Assembly: GCA_023391835.1 (NCBI GenBank)
Contig: JAEWAE010000068.1
Location: forward strand, 1 to 16,579
DNA from: Bacillota bacterium
GTDB taxonomy: Bacteria; Bacillota; Clostridia; Oscillospirales; Ethanoligenentaceae
Direction of reading: 5' to 3'
DNA: 16,579 bases
The notes beneath the pieces were generated by a model. That model ran no database searches. It saw nothing but the letters and a program-made list of their open reading frames with translations, and was not told where the DNA came from. Positions within the stretch are counted from its first letter, which is position 1. Every line of letters begins with the position of its first letter. Made by a program: the position numbers and the translations under genes. Of this stretch, positions 13,715-16,579 are shown in pieces.

Positions 13715-14095
13715 ATGAAACGACTGAAAGTGGCCGTGGCCATTTTACTGCTGATACCGATATTCCTCATTTTCATGCAGCACTACCTGCGGCGGACGAC
13801 CGACTCCATGCGTGACCTCGTCATTCAGGCGGATCAATCCGTCGAAGCCGGGCGGGCCGAGGACGCCGGCCGTCAGGTAACTGCTTTTTGCAAGAAGTGG
13901 GAAAAAAGCCGGATGGTGCTGGCGCTGTTTGTCAAGCACAGCGAGCTGGATGTGGTCAATCTGTCGGCTGCCCGGCTGCCGGCTTACCTTAGCCACGGTG
14001 AGGACGGCGATTTCGACGCAGAGGCGGAAAGTCTTTCCGTCCAGTTGCACCATCTTTGGGAATCCGAGCGTTTCAGCCTCGACAATATCCTTTAG
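13715..14095 (+). CDS. DUF4363 family protein
   Basis: A 126-aa protein with one N-terminal membrane segment (VAVAILLLIPIFLIFMQHYL, residues about 6-25) and an exported helical domain. The features W-x-K-x-R-M-V-L-A-L-F-V-K-H-S-E-L-D and the terminal HLWESERFSLDNIL match the DUF4363 pattern I recall from Clostridia, where it is often next to DUF421 as it is here. Function unknown. ATG 13715 lies one nucleotide after an 18-bp hairpin that contains the only SD-like sequence, and a separate promoter lies upstream. The stop TAG overlaps the convergent nrdR stop by 4 nt (14092-14095). Family call by pattern memory and context. Confidence 0.78.
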   Translation: MKRLKVAVAILLLIPIFLIFMQHYLRRTTDSMRDLVIQADQSVEAGRAEDAGRQVTAFCKKWEKSRMVLALFVKHSELDVVNLSAARLPAYLSHGEDGDFDAEAESLSVQLHHLWESERFSLDNIL

Positions 14096-14580
14096 CCGGG
14101 CCTTTTTCCATCTTTGGGTTGCCCGACCCCATTGTCATGCAGCAGTTTCGACAGCTCATCCATAAACGTGTTGATGTCACGGAACTGCCGGTACACCGAG
14201 GCAAAGCGCACATAGGCCACCTCGTCAATGCCCTTGAGCTTATCCATGGCCAGCTCGCCGATGCGCTGGGAAGTGACCTCCCGGTCGAGGGAATTCTGCA
14301 GGCTGGTCTCGATCTCATCCACCGCGCGCTCGAGTACCTCCAAGGGCACCGGGCGCTTTTCGCAGGCCCGCAGCAGCCCGCCGAGCAGCTTATTCCGATC
14401 AAAGGTCTGGCGGGATTTGTCCTTTTTGACGACCACCAACGGCAGGCTCTCGATAATCTCATAGGTTGTGAAACGTTTCAAACAGCCGACACACTCCCGC
14501 CGCCGACGGATGCGATCCCCCTCCGTCGGACGGGAATCCACCACGCGGCTCTCCTCACAGCCGCAAAACGGGCATTTCAT
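14092..14580 (-). CDS. nrdR: Transcriptional repressor NrdR
   Basis: A 162-aa nucleotide-sensing repressor of ribonucleotide reductase genes. The N-terminal zinc ribbon has C3-x2-C6 (MKCPFCG) and C30-x2-C33 (ECVGC), with the conserved VVDSR and RRRREC between. The ATP-cone domain follows (about 48-138): VVVKKDKSRQTFDRNKLLGGLLRACEKRPV, TSQRIGELAMDKLKGIDEVAYVRFASVYRQFRD. ATG 14580 has AGGTGA about 7 nt upstream and starts the canonical zinc finger; the frame extends 30 codons further but without homology. It is 86 nt downstream of the DUF6514-like gene. The tail is a few residues longer than usual, ending GVGQPKDGKRPG. No RNR gene or NrdR box is seen in the window. Confidence 0.96.
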   Translation of the reverse strand: MKCPFCGCEESRVVDSRPTEGDRIRRRRECVGCLKRFTTYEIIESLPLVVVKKDKSRQTFDRNKLLGGLLRACEKRPVPLEVLERAVDEIETSLQNSLDREVTSQRIGELAMDKLKGIDEVAYVRFASVYRQFRDINTFMDELSKLLHDNGVGQPKDGKRPG

Positions 14581-14666
14581 TTGATTCACCTGTTCCTTTC
14601 CGACGGTCAGCCGATTCCCGCCGCCGGCCGGAAAGAAACACGCGCCGCTCTGCCCCTTCGGCGGGG

Positions 14667-14972
14667 TCATACGCCCAGCGTGTCTTCGATCACGTCCTGC
14701 AGAGTCACGGGCGTCACGTCATTGCGCCGCAGCAACGCCAGAAGTCTATCCGCCTCGGCCCGGTCGGTGGTGATATCCTCCACCCGGGCGACCTCGGTCT
14801 TTTTTCCCGGCCGGCTCAGCCGGATCTCGATTCCGTATGCGGTATATGGCGGCAGCTCGCCGCCCCCATAGTCGCCGGTAATCAGGGTATATGCTAGCTT
14901 CATCCGGGTTTCTGTTCCGGCTGCGATGGTCTGCTGTGAAGCCGGATAAAAATCTGTGAACGTCTGCAACAT
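14667..14972 (-). CDS. DUF6514-like small protein
   Basis: A 101-aa soluble protein. The segment YGIEIRLSRPGKKTEVARVEDITTDRAEADRLLALLRRNDVTPVTLQDVIEDTLGV resembles the DUF6514 pattern of Clostridia (Y-G-I ... v-x-D-I-S-T-D ... L-x-D-V-V-E-D); this is from memory. ATG 14972 is preceded by a G-rich GGGGGGAAG SD; an extension to 15059 has no plausible SD and crosses the promoter. A TATAAT box lies about 34 nt upstream. It precedes nrdR on the same strand by 86 nt and is probably co-transcribed. Function unknown. Confidence 0.7.
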   Translation of the reverse strand: MLQTFTDFYPASQQTIAAGTETRMKLAYTLITGDYGGGELPPYTAYGIEIRLSRPGKKTEVARVEDITTDRAEADRLLALLRRNDVTPVTLQDVIEDTLGV

Positions 14973-15005
14973 ACTTCCCCCCCGCAATAAAATCAAACAA
15001 CTATG

Positions 15006-15011
15006 ATTATA
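15006..15011 (-). promoter_or_regulatory. -10 box of the DUF6514-nrdR transcript
   Basis: TATAAT on the minus strand at 15011-15006, giving a leader of about 27 nt to ATG 14972. The -35 region at 17-nt spacing (TTTTAT) is weak. Confidence 0.5.
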
Positions 15012-15065
15012 CTGACAAAAACGGGGGAATAAAAGTGGGAATATCGTATAAAATTCCAAATGGCA

Positions 15066-15144
15066 GCCGAATATTCGGCACTATATTTGGTAGCATTCTA
15101 TTGATCGACTCACAATATCTGTAAATCCACCTCGACAATTGTCG
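15066..15144. other. AT-rich intergenic with two perfect palindromes
   Basis: GCCGAATATTCGGC (15066-15079) and CGACAATTGTCG (15133-15144) are perfect dyads in an AT-rich gap between the TIM-barrel gene and the DUF6514-nrdR promoter. They lie 55-130 bp upstream of the -10, so they could be activator or repressor sites; no known operator was recognised and no gene is seen here. Confidence 0.4.
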
Positions 15145-15182
15145 GATTACGGGCTATTTTGTCGATTTCGTTGGAATGTCAG

Positions 15183-15968
15183 TCATTTTTTAATAAGCGA
15201 ATCAAGCCACCGGCCGGAAGCCCCGAGCTCTTCCTCGGCACCATAATCACCACGGTAAACCTCTATGGTCAGCGCCCCGTCGTACCCGCCGCGGTGCAGC
15301 GAGGCCAGCAAAGCGGGAATATCCATCCGGCCGGCGCCGGGCAGCAGGCAGTCGTGAGCGGGTGCGCTGTCGCTGATGTGCACGTTCACCAGGTCCCCGC
15401 CCATTGCCTCCCGCATGGCAAGCGGGTCTTCCCCTGCGCGCAGGGCCTGCTTGGTGTCGAGCACGAAGCGCATGCCTCCGGGACCGGCCAGCTCCCGCAT
15501 CCGGCGGATGGTTTCCACCCGGCCGCTGAGGCAGCGGGCCACATTCTCCTGTGCGAGGGTAATGCCCTCTTCCCTCAGCGCATGGGCGAGGCGCACAAAG
15601 CGGCGGCAATATTCCGCCAGAGGAAGCCGGCTGTCTTTGCGCGCGCCATGGAGCACCGCCACCCGCGCGCCTGTGGGGGCGACGGCCGCCGCCCAGCGTC
15701 GGTAAAGCGCAAGGGCATCGTCAAAGCGGGCCGGATAATCTGAAAAAAACAGCATCGGCTCAAACGCCGCGGTAAACAGATGATACGAGAGGATCTGACC
15801 GCCCGCGCGCCGCACCCGATCGTACAGATGCGCCACATACGCGGGCTCCAGCTCGCTCTCGGTGTTGAAAAAGACCTCAAAGCAGCGGAAGCCCTGTGCG
15901 ATCATCCGTTCCAACGCCCGTTCCGTTTCCATCGGATACAGGCAGGCGGTGGATATGCCGACCCGCAT
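15183..15968 (-). CDS. Sugar phosphate isomerase/epimerase-like TIM barrel (AP endonuclease 2 family)
   Basis: A 261-aa cytoplasmic protein of the xylose-isomerase-like TIM-barrel superfamily, which includes sugar isomerases, epimerases and endonuclease IV. Metal-site residues typical of the fold are visible: Glu in ITLAQENVAR, Asp in MRFVLDTKQAL, His in LVNVHISDSAPAHD and Glu in GALTIEVYRGDY; an earlier His pair is in ILSYHLFTA and VAVLHGAR. ATG 15968 starts the first strand MRVGISTACLYP, with a modest GGGTGAG upstream; 20 further in-frame codons look non-coding. It stands alone on the minus strand. Substrate cannot be assigned. The DSAPAHDCLLPGAGRMDIPALLASLHRGGYDGALTIE layout is that of the epimerase-type members. 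Confidence 0.85.
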   Translation of the reverse strand: MRVGISTACLYPMETERALERMIAQGFRCFEVFFNTESELEPAYVAHLYDRVRRAGGQILSYHLFTAAFEPMLFFSDYPARFDDALALYRRWAAAVAPTGARVAVLHGARKDSRLPLAEYCRRFVRLAHALREEGITLAQENVARCLSGRVETIRRMRELAGPGGMRFVLDTKQALRAGEDPLAMREAMGGDLVNVHISDSAPAHDCLLPGAGRMDIPALLASLHRGGYDGALTIEVYRGDYGAEEELGASGRWLDSLIKK

Positions 15969-16027
15969 CTGCTCACCCGCTTTCCGCCCCGTGCGGGGCC
16001 GCCGCATCTTATTCCAGAAATTTGGCA

Positions 16028-16056
16028 TTGCACCGCCCGACCGGACGTGTTACGAT
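16028..16056 (+). promoter_or_regulatory. Extended -10 promoter for the 89-aa membrane protein
   Basis: TTGCAC (16028-16033) and TACGAT (16051-16056) with a 17-nt spacer and a TG at 16048-16049 one base before the -10. The leader would be about 45 nt. Confidence 0.6.
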
Positions 16057-16106
16057 GGTATCAGAGATATCATGCGCCGGTTGCGGCGGGAATGGAGCGT
16101 ACACAC

Positions 16107-16376
16107 ATGCATGATCTATTACATACCATCTGTGAAAATGCCAAGAAACTGGAACCCTTCACCCGCCGGGTGCTGGAAAACGGCCTGCTCCTGACGGCGG
16201 GGCTGATTGCCATGGCCGTGCTTTTCGACACCATGGCCGGCCGATTCGGCAACATCATCGCCGTGCTTTCCTGCGCCAAGGGGGCAAAAGACGCCGCCGT
16301 GTCGGTGCTGGGCACCACGATTATCGGCGCATTCCTCAGCGACGTTATTCTGAAGGATCGGGCCGGGCGGGACTAA
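16107..16376 (+). CDS. Small two-helix membrane protein, unknown family
   Basis: An 89-aa protein I do not recognise. It has a charged N-terminal segment (ENAKKLEPFTRRVLENG), a hydrophobic helix (LLLTAGLIAMAVLFDTMAG, residues about 27-45), a middle section NIIAVLSCAKGAKDAAVSV and a second hydrophobic stretch LGTTIIGAFLSDVIL, ending in KDRAGRD. ATG 16107 is favoured by GGAG 9-10 nt upstream; ATG 16092 in the same frame is also possible. A matched promoter precedes it, which supports a real gene. It is divergent from the TIM-barrel gene. Confidence 0.7.
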   Translation: MHDLLHTICENAKKLEPFTRRVLENGLLLTAGLIAMAVLFDTMAGRFGNIIAVLSCAKGAKDAAVSVLGTTIIGAFLSDVILKDRAGRD

Positions 16377-16459
16377 GTACCCTTTTGGATACTATTACTA
16401 TACTATAATCCGGCGGATTTGTACAGAGTCCGCCGCCGCTTGCCGCCGCTCGAATCAAA
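16377..16459. other. Intergenic sequence after the membrane-protein gene
   Basis: Contains an AT-rich patch with TATAAT at 16404-16409 without a well-spaced -35, and a 7-bp hairpin CGGCGGA/TCCGCCG (16411-16417, 16429-16435) with no T-run. No gene is seen. Confidence 0.3.
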
Positions 16460-16579
16460 ACCACGCGTTGAACGCGTGGTATGCACCAGCCCTAGAAGGG
16501 CATATTACTGACATGCGTCTTAAGACGCATTGAAAAAATCTGCCAACCGCATTATCTTTACAGGCCGCCGCTAAAGCGG
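16460..16579. mobile_element. Hairpin cluster, probable edge of an IS200/IS605-type element (partial)
   Basis: Four hairpins follow one another: ACCACGCGTT-g-AACGCGTGGT (16460-16480), GCCCT-aga-AGGGC (16489-16501), the perfect 18-bp palindrome ATGCGTCTTAAGACGCAT (16513-16530), and CCGCT-aa-AGCGG at the window end (16568-16579). Subterminal hairpins of this kind are recognised by Y1 transposases of IS200/IS605 elements, and I recall similar hairpin series next to tnpA genes in Clostridia. No transposase is inside the window, so the call depends on sequence beyond 16579; a stand-alone structured RNA or REP-like repeat is the alternative. Confidence 0.5.

Overview
The window is GC-rich, densely packed bacterial DNA carrying genes on both strands. 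The organism is most likely a high-GC, spore-forming member of the Clostridia (Oscillospirales-like). The evidence is mixed. Strong Shine-Dalgarno sites often precede GTG or TTG starts, and the sigma-A promoters are of Gram-positive type. A folate ECF S-component sits behind a tetrahydrofolate riboswitch. There is a SleL/YaaH-type LysM-GH18 spore-cortex enzyme, and there are Clostridia-restricted small families (DUF4363, DUF6514-like, a CDIF630_02480/DUF3787-like spore-surface protein). The placement is inferred from gene content; there is no rRNA in the window.

Layout. 48-2407 (minus): polar amino-acid ABC importer in the order binding lipoprotein, permease, ATPase, with a GC-rich hairpin between the first two genes and a leader of about 230 nt. 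2846-4182 (plus): a beta-propeller lactonase, then a 61-aa small protein, closed by a strong bidirectional terminator. 4228-6671 (minus): sleL-like gene followed by an Amidase_3 protein; the sleL leader carries a 15-bp tandem array that folds as a row of identical mini-hairpins behind a sigma-E-like promoter. 6909-7625 (plus): consensus promoter, THF riboswitch and folT. 7716-9409 (plus): KDPG aldolase and KDG kinase, the last two steps of 2-keto-3-deoxygluconate breakdown, with terminators after each gene. 9498-12510 (minus): ppx and ppk overlapping by 20 bp, a polyphosphate module. 12716-14095 (plus): DUF421 (YetF-like) membrane protein and its frequent neighbour DUF4363, separated by an unusual structured spacer with its own promoter, operator-like palindrome and RBS-occluding hairpin. 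14092-14972 (minus): small DUF6514-like gene and nrdR. 15183-15968 (minus): xylose-isomerase-like TIM barrel. 16107-16376 (plus): 89-aa membrane protein. 16460-16579: a series of perfect hairpins running off the window, probably the edge of an IS200/IS605-type element.

Most coding content is ordinary core or accessory metabolism. The second-look material is in RNA and regulatory structure: the hairpin array ahead of sleL, the doubly controlled DUF4363 gene, the SD-sequestering stem behind the THF riboswitch, and the terminal hairpin cluster. No defence system, CRISPR array, tRNA or rRNA was seen, and nothing here can be called a new system with confidence.
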